Below, piece by piece: positions 4,835-12,744 of a stretch of DNA of 35,645 nt (positions are counted from its first letter, which is position 1; each line of letters starts with the position of its first letter). The stretch is from positions 1 to 35,645 of IMG/VR virus record IMGVR_UViG_3300011113_000271. One strand, given 5' to 3'. The notes under the pieces are model-generated. The model saw only the letters and a program-made list of their open reading frames with translations. It had not been told where the DNA came from and did no database searches. Both the position numbers and the translations under genes were made by a program. The stretch comes from a virus.

Positions 4835-5442
4835 TGAATGCAGATATCCCACCTCTAAAAGTATGGATACATAACCGACATCTCCTCGACAACGATGAGG
4901 CAGACGGATACGAGGCAGGATACGCATTCGCTATTCAATCCTTCAAAGGTCGCGCATTGCAGTTTCATGTATTGCTACAATCCGGTGCGCACTTTCGCCA
5001 TGTCCCCCTTCACTGGGTACTCCACGACATTGCAGCAACAGAGACCTACGACCTGGAGCGCCTACAGCTCTGGGACTGCTTCAGCTACAAGCCAATCGTC
5101 ACAGTTTTTGACTTCTTGCGCGATTACTCATGTAACGCCACCCTAAAAGACAAAAGGACTGTGCATGGCCAATACTGGTTTACGATTGATTGGATTCCTG
5201 ACAGCGACGATAAGCCTGGTCTCTTGCTCCAGCCTGACCAAAACAAATGTGCACACGTCCTACTGCTGGCTAACGGACAAGTCGCGTGTTTGCCTACCAA
5301 CCGCGTGGCTTTCAAGGACGCCTACTTCATTGGTAATCAACCAGAACCCGGAAAACGAGGGTATAAGACAATCCCTACCGTTTGGAGCGCCGAGAGTTGT
5401 GATAGATGGTCAGTAGCAGACACCGATGAGACGTACTACTAA
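4834..5442 (+). CDS. Conserved phage protein of unknown function (202 aa)
   Basis: Start chosen at GTG 4834, seven bases after AGGA (4823-4826) and sharing a base with the previous stop; a TTG at 4828 is less likely. The protein contains GYAFAIQSFKGRALQFHVLLQSG split across two strands-rich segments (GYAFAIQSFKGRALQF, HVLLQSGAHFRHVPLHW) and two Trp-rich motifs. I have seen comparable proteins only as hypothetical phage genes. No catalytic signature is obvious. It overlaps the nuclease gene that follows by 17 bases, so the two probably act in the same process. Confidence 0.7.
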   Translation: MNADIPPLKVWIHNRHLLDNDEADGYEAGYAFAIQSFKGRALQFHVLLQSGAHFRHVPLHWVLHDIAATETYDLERLQLWDCFSYKPIVTVFDFLRDYSCNATLKDKRTVHGQYWFTIDWIPDSDDKPGLLLQPDQNKCAHVLLLANGQVACLPTNRVAFKDAYFIGNQPEPGKRGYKTIPTVWSAESCDRWSVADTDETYY

Positions 5443-5809
5443 GTTCAAACATGGTCCTGAAGAACTGGAAATGTTCGCCTTCTTCGACTTCTGTCGCTAC
5501 ATGGAAGAACAACACCCTGCATATAGACTCGCGTTCCACGTTCCAAACGAGCGTAAAGCCTCTATACAGCGCCGTGTTGCGCTAAAACGAGCAGGGGTAA
5601 GGAAAGGTATCCCCGACATAGTTATTCCCGTTCCTAACGAGAAATACGCAGGTCTCTACATCGAGATGAAAGTTAAGCCAAATAAGGCATCTCCCGAACA
5701 GATGGCTGTCCTACGGCATCTCAACTCAGTGGGAAATTATGCTGTACTGTGCTGGTCAGCATCGGAGGCAATCGAAACGCTTAAAAAGTATGTGGCTAAC
5801 CAACTATGA
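5426..5809 (+). CDS. VRR-NUC domain nuclease (PD-(D/E)XK)
   Basis: The 127-residue protein is a compact VRR-NUC domain. Visible features are an N-terminal Glu in PEELEMF (11-17), HVPNERK (38-44), AGVRKGIPDIVIPVP (56-70) with the catalytic Asp64, then LYIEMKVKPNKASPEQ (77-92) giving the E-x-K motif (Glu80, Lys82) and the trailing Gln92. Stand-alone VRR-NUC proteins in phages are structure-specific nucleases, some resolving Holliday junctions. With bet in the same operon a role in recombination or packaging-substrate clean-up is likely. Starts at ATG 5426 inside the previous gene and overlaps the next by ATGA. Confidence 0.88.
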   Translation: MRRTTKFKHGPEELEMFAFFDFCRYMEEQHPAYRLAFHVPNERKASIQRRVALKRAGVRKGIPDIVIPVPNEKYAGLYIEMKVKPNKASPEQMAVLRHLNSVGNYAVLCWSASEAIETLKKYVANQL

Positions 5810-6303
5810 TGTCAGACAACCATAGGCCATGGAAAACCAGTAAAAGCGGAGAAGATTCCCCGTCCAACGAAACACCAGAACGAAACTTGTGGTTCGCTGT
5901 AATCGAGCGAGCACTTAAAGACTACTGCTTCTTCTTCAATAAACTCTCAACCACAGGCCAGGGACAGCTTATAAACTGTGAGAGTAGGTCTCCAACCTTC
6001 AACAATGACTTTAACCTAAAGGCTATCGGCGAGTTTAACAGGCTACGCTGGTTCCTCTTTGAAAAAGAACCGCACCCATTCAACCTCACATACCTAACAG
6101 AACAACTATACGATGACGGAGAAGGCGCAGCCTCCTGCATACGCAAGCAGGCCGTCATGCAGTTCAAGCTACACTTCCTTACAACCGAAGAACTCGGACG
6201 CTTTGTAGCAATAACATCCTACATCAGAGACAGAATACGAATATGCGCCTCCGACGCAGCAGAGAAAGAAAGCGCGCTACGCTACAAAAAGTTTAGACTG
6301 TAG
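5806..6303 (+). CDS. Conserved hypothetical protein, last early gene (165 aa)
   Basis: Begins at ATG 5806 (ATGATG; 5809 is an alternative) overlapping the nuclease stop. Central part RNLWFAVIERALKDYCFFF, then AIGEFNRLRWFLFE and a segment ending DGEGAASCIRKQA, resembles a group of phage proteins of about 150 residues that I know only as unannotated. Basic C-terminus. It ends with TAG at 6301-6303, immediately against the stop of the convergent holin gene. Confidence 0.65.
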   Translation: MMSDNHRPWKTSKSGEDSPSNETPERNLWFAVIERALKDYCFFFNKLSTTGQGQLINCESRSPTFNNDFNLKAIGEFNRLRWFLFEKEPHPFNLTYLTEQLYDDGEGAASCIRKQAVMQFKLHFLTTEELGRFVAITSYIRDRIRICASDAAEKESALRYKKFRL

Positions 6304-6489
6304 CTACTTCTTCTTCTTGTCTTTAATCGACCAAACTTGCGACACGCCATAGAGAACAGCGCCAGACACAACAGGCGTCGCTGCTTCAGCCAACTGATGT
6401 GACTCAGCCTCTGATACACCTATTGTCAAAAGACCTCCGGCTACTAACGTAAGGAGGTGTCGGATTACCGATGCGATAATAAATTCCAT
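6304..6489 (-). CDS. Small holin, Pam3-gp28-like (61 aa)
   Basis: Two hydrophobic segments (about 3-23, IIASVIRHLLTLVAGGLLTIG, given here as IIASVIRHLL and TLVAGGLLTIG, and 36-54) and a lysine-rich C-terminus (KDKKKK). The pattern RHLLT-x3-GGLL-x2-G followed by VWSI-x-KK is that of the Pam3-gp28-type holins. These oligomerise in the inner membrane and open it to time lysis. It overlaps the secreted protein gene by 25 bases and is the last late gene. Assignment rests on size, topology and motif. Confidence 0.7.
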   Translation of the reverse strand: MEFIIASVIRHLLTLVAGGLLTIGVSEAESHQLAEAATPVVSGAVLYGVSQVWSIKDKKKK

Positions 6490-7307
6490 GCTATGCTTCC
6501 TGCTTCTTTAGTTTTAAACACAGACGAACTGCAACGACGCTCGGATGGAGGCGTGAATGAGGGGGACATGTTGCGCGAAGTATCTTTAACGCCGTTGCAA
6601 TTCATCCATGACGACCAATAAAACCGCAAGTCGCACTGTCTAGTGTTTCGATAGAACCTTCTGATGTCAACAGGTTTTGAAAGTTCCTCTCCGTCAAGGT
6701 CGGCAATGCAGGGAGAGGACAATCCTGGGTCGGAACCGTGTCGCTCACACACCGTGCCTTTAACGCAACCTCCCTTAAGTGGGTTGTCCACAAGAACACA
6801 AGCAGGCACAGCAACAGATACAATATCAAGCATAGCTTTCCGAGCTGGTCCATAAAGGTCACACTCCAGACAAGGCGATACATAACAGGTAAGCGGTCCC
6901 TTGGAGGCCGCAATACGTCTCTTAAACCGCTCTACAACGCGCTGAAACTTTCGCCTGACGTCAGACCTAGGCTTGAGCATTTTACGGCTCGCAGAGGCTG
7001 CAGACTGCTTATAAAGCACATCAGACGGCTCGCACCTGTTGTTCCTCATGCAGGGAGAGTTTATGAGGTGGATGCGAAGAATCTTTTCCTTGTTGCTACG
7101 AAGGATTCGCTTGCCACACTCGCACTTCTCACCAAACGACTCCTCAAGCCAGCCAGTAATAATAGGCTTGCCGTCCCAAGTACGCATCACATTGTCGCAA
7201 TCCCAAGTACGATTGCACAAACCTATATAACTAACTCCCTGCGCGATAACCGTGCGCCACGGTGCTAAAACAGATACACAAAGTATCGTTGTAAGCAGTA
7301 ACCTCAT
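6465..7307 (-). CDS. Secreted cysteine-rich protein in the lysis cassette (280 aa)
   Basis: The first 23 residues are a Sec signal peptide (MRLLLTTILCVSVLAPWRTVIA, cut before QG). The mature part has 16 cysteines, many in pairs (CNRTWDC, KCECGK, CMRNNRC, TCYVSPCLEC, GGCVKGTVC), so it probably folds with disulfides outside the cytoplasm. Hydrophobic strands each end in polar motifs (ILRIHLINSPC, CYVSPCLECDL, CVLVDNP, CDLRFYWSSWMNC), a rhythm reminiscent of TIM-barrel glycosidases, with Glu148 a candidate acid; this is a guess. Position between the coiled-coil membrane protein and the holin suggests a role in wall or envelope breakdown. ATG 7307 overlaps the upstream stop (ATGA) behind TTGGAGAA. 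Confidence 0.75.
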   Translation of the reverse strand: MRLLLTTILCVSVLAPWRTVIAQGVSYIGLCNRTWDCDNVMRTWDGKPIITGWLEESFGEKCECGKRILRSNKEKILRIHLINSPCMRNNRCEPSDVLYKQSAASASRKMLKPRSDVRRKFQRVVERFKRRIAASKGPLTCYVSPCLECDLYGPARKAMLDIVSVAVPACVLVDNPLKGGCVKGTVCERHGSDPGLSSPCIADLDGEELSKPVDIRRFYRNTRQCDLRFYWSSWMNCNGVKDTSRNMSPSFTPPSERRCSSSVFKTKEAGSIAWNLLSHR

Positions 7308-7546
7308 TTCTCCAATACCTTGTCCAGCTTTTGCTCTATGCGCTCAAGCCGCGACTTAATAGTACTAAGCTCAACATTGGCAACCTGTACCTGCATCGTA
7401 AGGTTGTATTTGCTCTGCTCCAACTCCTTAAGAGAGTTCTTCACCTGCCGATAATCCATGCCAACAAGCGATATGATGATGCCAATAACTCCCTTAAGCA
7501 AAAGGTCAAGCCAGTAACGAAACTCAGTAATGTCGTGCTCTGTCAT
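7304..7546 (-). CDS. Membrane protein with one span and coiled coil (80 aa)
   Basis: A single membrane segment (about 14-31, LLLKGVIGIIISLVGMDY) is followed by a long amphipathic coiled coil to the C-terminus (KNSLKELEQSK ... IEQKLDKVLEK). This topology is shared by inner-membrane spanin subunits and by small holin-like phage proteins. It lies between the DUF5675 gene and the secreted protein, with ATGA overlaps on both sides, so it belongs to the lysis cassette. The exact role is not decided by the sequence. Confidence 0.75.
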   Translation of the reverse strand: MTEHDITEFRYWLDLLLKGVIGIIISLVGMDYRQVKNSLKELEQSKYNLTMQVQVANVELSTIKSRLERIEQKLDKVLEK

Positions 7547-7935
7547 ACAATCTCAAGCGCTGCTTCCTCCACTCCAAGCATCTCTGTCATGAAGTTGGCG
7601 ACCGCAGCTCTACTTGAGAGGATTGCACTGTTCGTTCCAACTGTTCCAAACATCAAACCTAAAAGAATACAACCGTGAGTATCTATATGTGTGTTTCCCG
7701 CATGGATAAGAATCTCACTACGGTCAGGTACATCTTGCACCTTAAAACACTCTCCAAATTTAGGAGACGTATGCCGCTTGATAACGTACTTTCCTTTTGG
7801 AATGCACGATACCATGCGCTCATTGTCTCTCCACTTATCCTCAAGCGTAAGAAACATTGGCCTATCATTGATACAGAGAACGCCAAACGTAGCGTCATTG
7901 TGCTCTGTAACTCTGATGAGCCTTAGCTGCTTCAT
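7543..7935 (-). CDS. DUF5675 family protein, candidate wall hydrolase
   Basis: The 130-residue protein matches DUF5675: FLTLEDKWRDNE (28-39), CIPKGKYVIKRHTSPKFGE (44-62), FKVQDVPDRSEILIHAGNTH (64-83) and IDTHGCILLG (84-93). The His-rich segment ending THGC (86-89), with upstream His78 and His83, resembles the catalytic S/T-H-G-C signature of L,D-transpeptidase-like folds. In many phages DUF5675 genes sit in lysis regions where no other endolysin is found, as here. Enzymatic cleavage of peptidoglycan is therefore a reasonable but unproven inference. ATGA overlaps join it to the tail fibre gene and to the next gene. Confidence 0.8.
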   Translation of the reverse strand: MKQLRLIRVTEHNDATFGVLCINDRPMFLTLEDKWRDNERMVSCIPKGKYVIKRHTSPKFGECFKVQDVPDRSEILIHAGNTHIDTHGCILLGLMFGTVGTNSAILSSRAAVANFMTEMLGVEEAALEIV

Positions 7936-9377
7936 GCTTCTAGTGCCGCAACGCGAGCTTCAAGCAGTTCTACTTTAGCATTAAGTTCTTGAATTGCTTT
8001 AAATGCTAATGCAACCATATTGCCATAATGTAAGGCATCTGGTTCATTTTCATTATTATAAACAACAAATTCAGATAATCCTTGCGCGTCAACTTCTTCT
8101 GCTATCAATCCTGCAAACTGAGTTAATCCGTCATTTATCCCTTTATAATAAACTGGCCGTAATGCTAAAACATCTGATAATCCTTTGTTATAATCAATAA
8201 CATCAGTCTTATAACGTAGAGAGGATGTAGAGCGTTTTACATATCCATCCGCTTGAACAAAAAGATTTGCAGCACTAGCGGTTGTATCATTATAAGGAGA
8301 TCCTGCGGCTCCTCCAAAGTTTATAGCTCCATCATTTCTAACAGAAAATAATCCAGTAGTTGCAGAGTTTCTAACTGCGATTGCAGCATTTGAAGAAGTT
8401 GAATCTGATCCAACAACATGCAATCGAAAAGTTGCATCAGGAGTAGCTCCTATTCCAACATTCCCATTAGCAATAATACGCATTCTTTCAGTAAGAGATG
8501 CACTTCCATCTGCACATGTAAAAAATCGCAATTCTCCTGGCATATCACCACTGGCACCAGGTGTTCCACCAGAATGTCCAGTGATTGCGGCAGCAGCATC
8601 GTAACCAGTACCATTAGCTCCTGAGAAATAAATGCCACCTAACTGATCTCCTGATGTAACTATTGTATTAGTTCCAACAGCAGCACCACGAGATTTACGC
8701 AGATATAATTGTGATCCAGTAGTATCAGCACTGAATCTTGTCTCTAAAAGCTGTGTTCCAGTTCCTTGAACATCAAAATCAACACTTGGTGCAGTAGTTC
8801 CAACTCCAACACGGTTGTTAGTACGATCTACAAATAGTGGAGCAGTAGCGATATTAATTATTTGAAAGTTTGTGCCATCGTACACAACGCGAACTATATC
8901 GTTTGCTTTAAACTCATTGCCTACTAATGCAGTTCCTTGACGCTGCAATGTTGTTGCGGCAGTTCCATCAATTTTTAATGTAGCAGCAGCTCCGTTTGCA
9001 GCATTAGCTTTAAACGTATATTGAGCACCAGTCACAAGTGCCGTAATAGTTGGAGTGGCAGTTACAGTAAATGCAGTTGACGTGCCGCCAGTAGTTCCAA
9101 GCCAAACAAAAGCTCCGTCTTGAACTTGTCCTGCAGACGCATAATTGTTACGTGCAGTCGCATTAGCTACGTTGGTATGTTTAAACCCACCCATCGGAAG
9201 GTCAGCAGTAGCAGCGTTCTGACCATCCTTAGCGATACAGTTGTTAATGCCTGCCGCAAAGTCGTTATCCTGCGTGTCGTGACGGCCAGCCTCGATGCCG
9301 ATGCCTAGAGAAGCGTCACCAACCCAACCGCCTGTGGCGTTGTTACCCTTTGTGTATGTTCCCGCATTCCAACTCAT
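7932..9377 (-). CDS. Tail fibre with C-terminal S74 intramolecular chaperone
   Basis: 481 residues. The N-terminal ~100 residues (GNNATGGWVGDASLGIGIE) probably attach to the virion. A middle module (about 105-175, ending VRVVYDGTNFQIIN) is of the phage fibre type also seen in the protein at 24756. The C-terminal ~97 residues are an S74 peptidase/chaperone: SSLRYKTDV at the cleavage site (Ser about 386), FAGLIAEEV, and a terminal coiled coil (LNAKVELLEARVAALEA). S74 domains trimerise fibres and spikes and then cut themselves off. Base use is more AT-rich than in neighbouring structural genes over 8000-8900, suggesting exchange of receptor-binding parts. Confidence 0.88.
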   Translation of the reverse strand: MSWNAGTYTKGNNATGGWVGDASLGIGIEAGRHDTQDNDFAAGINNCIAKDGQNAATADLPMGGFKHTNVANATARNNYASAGQVQDGAFVWLGTTGGTSTAFTVTATPTITALVTGAQYTFKANAANGAAATLKIDGTAATTLQRQGTALVGNEFKANDIVRVVYDGTNFQIINIATAPLFVDRTNNRVGVGTTAPSVDFDVQGTGTQLLETRFSADTTGSQLYLRKSRGAAVGTNTIVTSGDQLGGIYFSGANGTGYDAAAAITGHSGGTPGASGDMPGELRFFTCADGSASLTERMRIIANGNVGIGATPDATFRLHVVGSDSTSSNAAIAVRNSATTGLFSVRNDGAINFGGAAGSPYNDTTASAANLFVQADGYVKRSTSSLRYKTDVIDYNKGLSDVLALRPVYYKGINDGLTQFAGLIAEEVDAQGLSEFVVYNNENEPDALHYGNMVALAFKAIQELNAKVELLEARVAALEA

Positions 9378-9386
9378 TGTGCTCTC

Positions 9387-12300
9387 CTACTTGCGAATGT
9401 TCGCTTTGACTTTTGGTATATAGTTAATAGTTTCCTGCGGAACTCCTATCTTCGATGCGTATTTTACCATGTTCTTAAACGTGGGAGATACGTTCTTTTT
9501 ACGAAGGTACGATACCGCTCTGTCTACGTTGCCTGGACCCCAGTTATAAGCAGCGAGTGCAAGGTCTGTGTCTTTGTACTTGTCTTTCATCTGTTTCAAG
9601 TACTGCATTCCACCACGCACATTCTCTTCAGGGTCATAAGGATTGATACGCAAGTGCGCCGCAGTTCCTGGCATAATCTGCATCAACCCAATCGCACCCA
9701 CAGGACTAATCTTTGTATGGTCTCCTGTGGATTCCGTCATAATTACAGCACGAGTGAGTGCGTCTACCTTCTTAAGCAACGCATCATACGGCTTGTTTGT
9801 GGCAAACTGCTGCAGAAGTCCTCGCTGCTCGCTCTTGTTCATACGAAAGGCTGTTTTAAGAGCGTTAACGCGCTCCTGTGACCAGTTCTTTCCTACAGGT
9901 GGAGCAGGAGGTTCTTTGGTTTTCTTTTGCAACTGTGGCCGCAATACAGGCTTTCCAGACACGGATGCCTTACGCACGTTGCCTTGAGGCTGTGGTCCTC
10001 GCGCTCGCAACTTAGCTTGCGCTGCAGCTACCTTGTCACTTGAAGTCCTCTCGGCTGCCTGTGCGCTCGGAATTAACACCTGCGATATCTTATCAAGTGT
10101 CGACTGCTGCGGAGCTTCAGCCGCACCGATGATATCATCAAGTGACATAAGCTCAGGCTTGCGAGGCTCTTCTTTCTTTGGCTGTTGCTTGCCAACAACA
10201 ATCTCTGTTGCAGGCGCAGCTCCTACAGCAGCAGTTGGAGCAGTACCTTTTGATACAAGTGCGTCAGTAAGCGTGGAACCTTGAATATCCTTCTTGGCTT
10301 TTCCAGAAGCCTCAACAATTCGTCTACGAACAAATGCACTCTTAGCTCTGTTTGGATCTCTAAGAGCAGCAACTAAACTCTCATTGAGCAAAGCAGCGTC
10401 TTTGTTTTGCTTCGCAAGACGTGCTACGCGTGCAGCAACACCAACACCAGCAACTAAAGCGCCAGCAACTGCGCCAGGAACTCCTTTATAGAGACCTCCT
10501 GTTGCTGCTGCGCCTCCAATGGTAGCGCCAATTCCAGTAAGAGCCATTCCAGAGGTTTGACGAATTTTATCTCTAAAGAATTGTCTCAGTCCCGCTTCTA
10601 CAGCTTTTGCAGATTCCCCACCAGCATTTGCACGCGCTGAAATAGCTATTGTTGCAAGTTCTGGAAGATCCTTTTGACCAAAAGTATCAAGACCTAATTT
10701 GTAGCCAACAGCCTCTTTTGCTTCTTTGCGAGCCTCAAACACTTCTTTAGCTTGGAGAAGAGTTTGCTTTGCAGCTTCAAGAGTACGCCTATATTTTGTG
10801 CCAATAGGAGTTTGAGAGATAAGATCGTTGATTCGTCTGTCAGCAAACAATGCAAGGTTGTTGTTAATCCAATCAATTTTAGCATTAACGTCACGACCAA
10901 GTTTATTGAACTCAGCAAATTTGGTTCCAAGAACATCGCGCAGTTGTTCTACGCTGTACCCTGTTTGACGCATGAACTGTTCAAAAGCAGCAACATTACT
11001 TGTTACGTTTGCGACTACGTTTTCAGGTGAGATAACGGTGCTATCTGTAAGATTCTTTATGTATCCCTTGTGGTAGGTGTCCCACATATTCGACCAGAAA
11101 TCGTTTGCGCGCTGATACTTCGACGCAATCGTTGGATCGCTCATTATCTTTTGATGAAGAAGAGCCGCAGCTTCTCCAGCAAGCAATGCTTCATCGCTGT
11201 TGCCAGCAGCTTGCAGCTTGCGAGATTCTTCAAGTAGTGCGCTACGAGCATTGACTAATTGCCGCGCTGTTACTTGTTCAGCACTAACTGCTGGTCCTTT
11301 TACCAACTCTGCAGTTACGTCTTTTTCACCTGCCTTGCGAAGAACATTAAGAATTTGACTAATGCGAGAACTTAAACGACCCTTTTCTTCAGGGTATAAT
11401 GTCTTTTCAAGGTCAAGAAGGTCTTTGTTTAATGTACCCTTATCAAGTAGAAGCTCGTCGGGAACTTTTTCGTATAACTTGTTACCAATAGAGTGTGCGC
11501 GAGTAATACGATCCTTAATGTTCTGTTGAATCTGATCACCAACAACAGCGCGTTTTGCAGGATCCGGTTCTGTTGCAATCTTAGCAAGTTCTTGCTCAAG
11601 AATTGCCATTTGCTTTTTTTCTTGAGTAAAAAAGTCTTCAGGTCCAACGCCGCTTGTTGCCTTTTCGGCTGTTTGTCTAAGCGCAGAGAGTTCTGGTTGT
11701 TGAACAAGTTCGTCAGTTGTAAGAGTCTTAGCAAGTGGATTAGTAGATGTGCTTTGCTTTGTTATTGCATCATCAATTTTCTGTTCAGTCACTCCCAAAG
11801 ACTCAAGAGTATTTGCAACTACAGCATCCGCTTCGCCTTGCGAAATTGACGTAAACTTCTTTGATAGTGTGTCGTAGCCACGCTTAGCAGCAGGACCAAC
11901 ACCAGTTGCTGCAGCACCCAACGCTCCAAGTAGAGTTCCTCCAGCAGCGCCAGCAACGCCACCAGTAGCGGCACCAGCAATACGTTGCTTAATTGCCTCG
12001 CCAACAGTTGCATCTGCCGATGGTTCTGCTGCGCCTGCACCAAACAATGCAGTCTGCGCTGCGCCAACAGTAGCAAGGTCTCTAAGTCTAGTGCCAATGC
12101 CTACTTTCTCTAAGGGACCAAGAGCACCAGCAGTTTTGAGAGCTGCATTCCGTGCCGCAGCAAGTTCTGCACTTGTTGTTCCTAGTAATACTTTTTCTGC
12201 AACAGTCGGAGCAGTTCGTCCAGTGCGAGCAACTTGACCAGCGTAACCAACACCTCCAGAAAGAAGCGCAGGAATTAACGAGCCTCCTATCTCTCCAACG

Positions 12301-12743
12301 AGCTGTGCGCTCGGAACAGTGCCTGCCATGCGACGCTGTTCAGCAAGTAACTGTCCATACGTTTGCTCAGAGAATGGCGCAAGTGCTGCAGCCGTAAGCT
12401 CGTTTCCAAAGCCAAATGTAGAACCTTCACTTATTCCACCAAGCAAAGAGCCAAGCGCCTCTTGATTGCGGATTTGCTGCTGACGCAAGCGTATATCAGC
12501 CTGAGACCCAGGAACGTATGCTGGAGCAGCTCGTCGCGCTAATATACCTGCTTCGATACGCCGCTTTTCAGACTCAGGCAGCAAGAACGGATTTACAGGC
12601 GTAGATACTGAAGTCTCGCCAATAGGCGTCATCATCTGCGGAGACAAGGCGCTCGTCAGTCTAGACGACAGCAACGTGCCAGTATTGTATGCACTATCAG
12701 TTGAGCTTGCCGCTATAATGTCGTCTAGTGACGTAAAAGCCAT
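9387..12743 (-). CDS. Internal virion protein with lytic transglycosylase domain (1118 aa)
   Basis: The largest gene. Residues ~993-1118 form an SLT-type transglycosylase: IMTESTGDH with catalytic Glu (about 1004), GAIGLMQIMPGTA (about 1017-1029), NVRGGMQYL and ALAAYNWGPGNV. The N-terminal third is Ala/Gly-rich with hydrophobic stretches (GVGYAGQVA, VAGAAGGTLLGALGAAATG); the middle is long helical coiled coil. The arrangement matches ejection proteins of podoviruses (T7 gp16, P22-type internal proteins) that leave the capsid, cross the envelope and locally open the wall. It lies between two other internal proteins and the tail fibre, the usual place. Confidence 0.88.
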   Translation of the reverse strand: MAFTSLDDIIAASSTDSAYNTGTLLSSRLTSALSPQMMTPIGETSVSTPVNPFLLPESEKRRIEAGILARRAAPAYVPGSQADIRLRQQQIRNQEALGSLLGGISEGSTFGFGNELTAAALAPFSEQTYGQLLAEQRRMAGTVPSAQLVGEIGGSLIPALLSGGVGYAGQVARTGRTAPTVAEKVLLGTTSAELAAARNAALKTAGALGPLEKVGIGTRLRDLATVGAAQTALFGAGAAEPSADATVGEAIKQRIAGAATGGVAGAAGGTLLGALGAAATGVGPAAKRGYDTLSKKFTSISQGEADAVVANTLESLGVTEQKIDDAITKQSTSTNPLAKTLTTDELVQQPELSALRQTAEKATSGVGPEDFFTQEKKQMAILEQELAKIATEPDPAKRAVVGDQIQQNIKDRITRAHSIGNKLYEKVPDELLLDKGTLNKDLLDLEKTLYPEEKGRLSSRISQILNVLRKAGEKDVTAELVKGPAVSAEQVTARQLVNARSALLEESRKLQAAGNSDEALLAGEAAALLHQKIMSDPTIASKYQRANDFWSNMWDTYHKGYIKNLTDSTVISPENVVANVTSNVAAFEQFMRQTGYSVEQLRDVLGTKFAEFNKLGRDVNAKIDWINNNLALFADRRINDLISQTPIGTKYRRTLEAAKQTLLQAKEVFEARKEAKEAVGYKLGLDTFGQKDLPELATIAISARANAGGESAKAVEAGLRQFFRDKIRQTSGMALTGIGATIGGAAATGGLYKGVPGAVAGALVAGVGVAARVARLAKQNKDAALLNESLVAALRDPNRAKSAFVRRRIVEASGKAKKDIQGSTLTDALVSKGTAPTAAVGAAPATEIVVGKQQPKKEEPRKPELMSLDDIIGAAEAPQQSTLDKISQVLIPSAQAAERTSSDKVAAAQAKLRARGPQPQGNVRKASVSGKPVLRPQLQKKTKEPPAPPVGKNWSQERVNALKTAFRMNKSEQRGLLQQFATNKPYDALLKKVDALTRAVIMTESTGDHTKISPVGAIGLMQIMPGTAAHLRINPYDPEENVRGGMQYLKQMKDKYKDTDLALAAYNWGPGNVDRAVSYLRKKNVSPTFKNMVKYASKIGVPQETINYIPKVKANIRK

Positions 12744-12744
12744 A

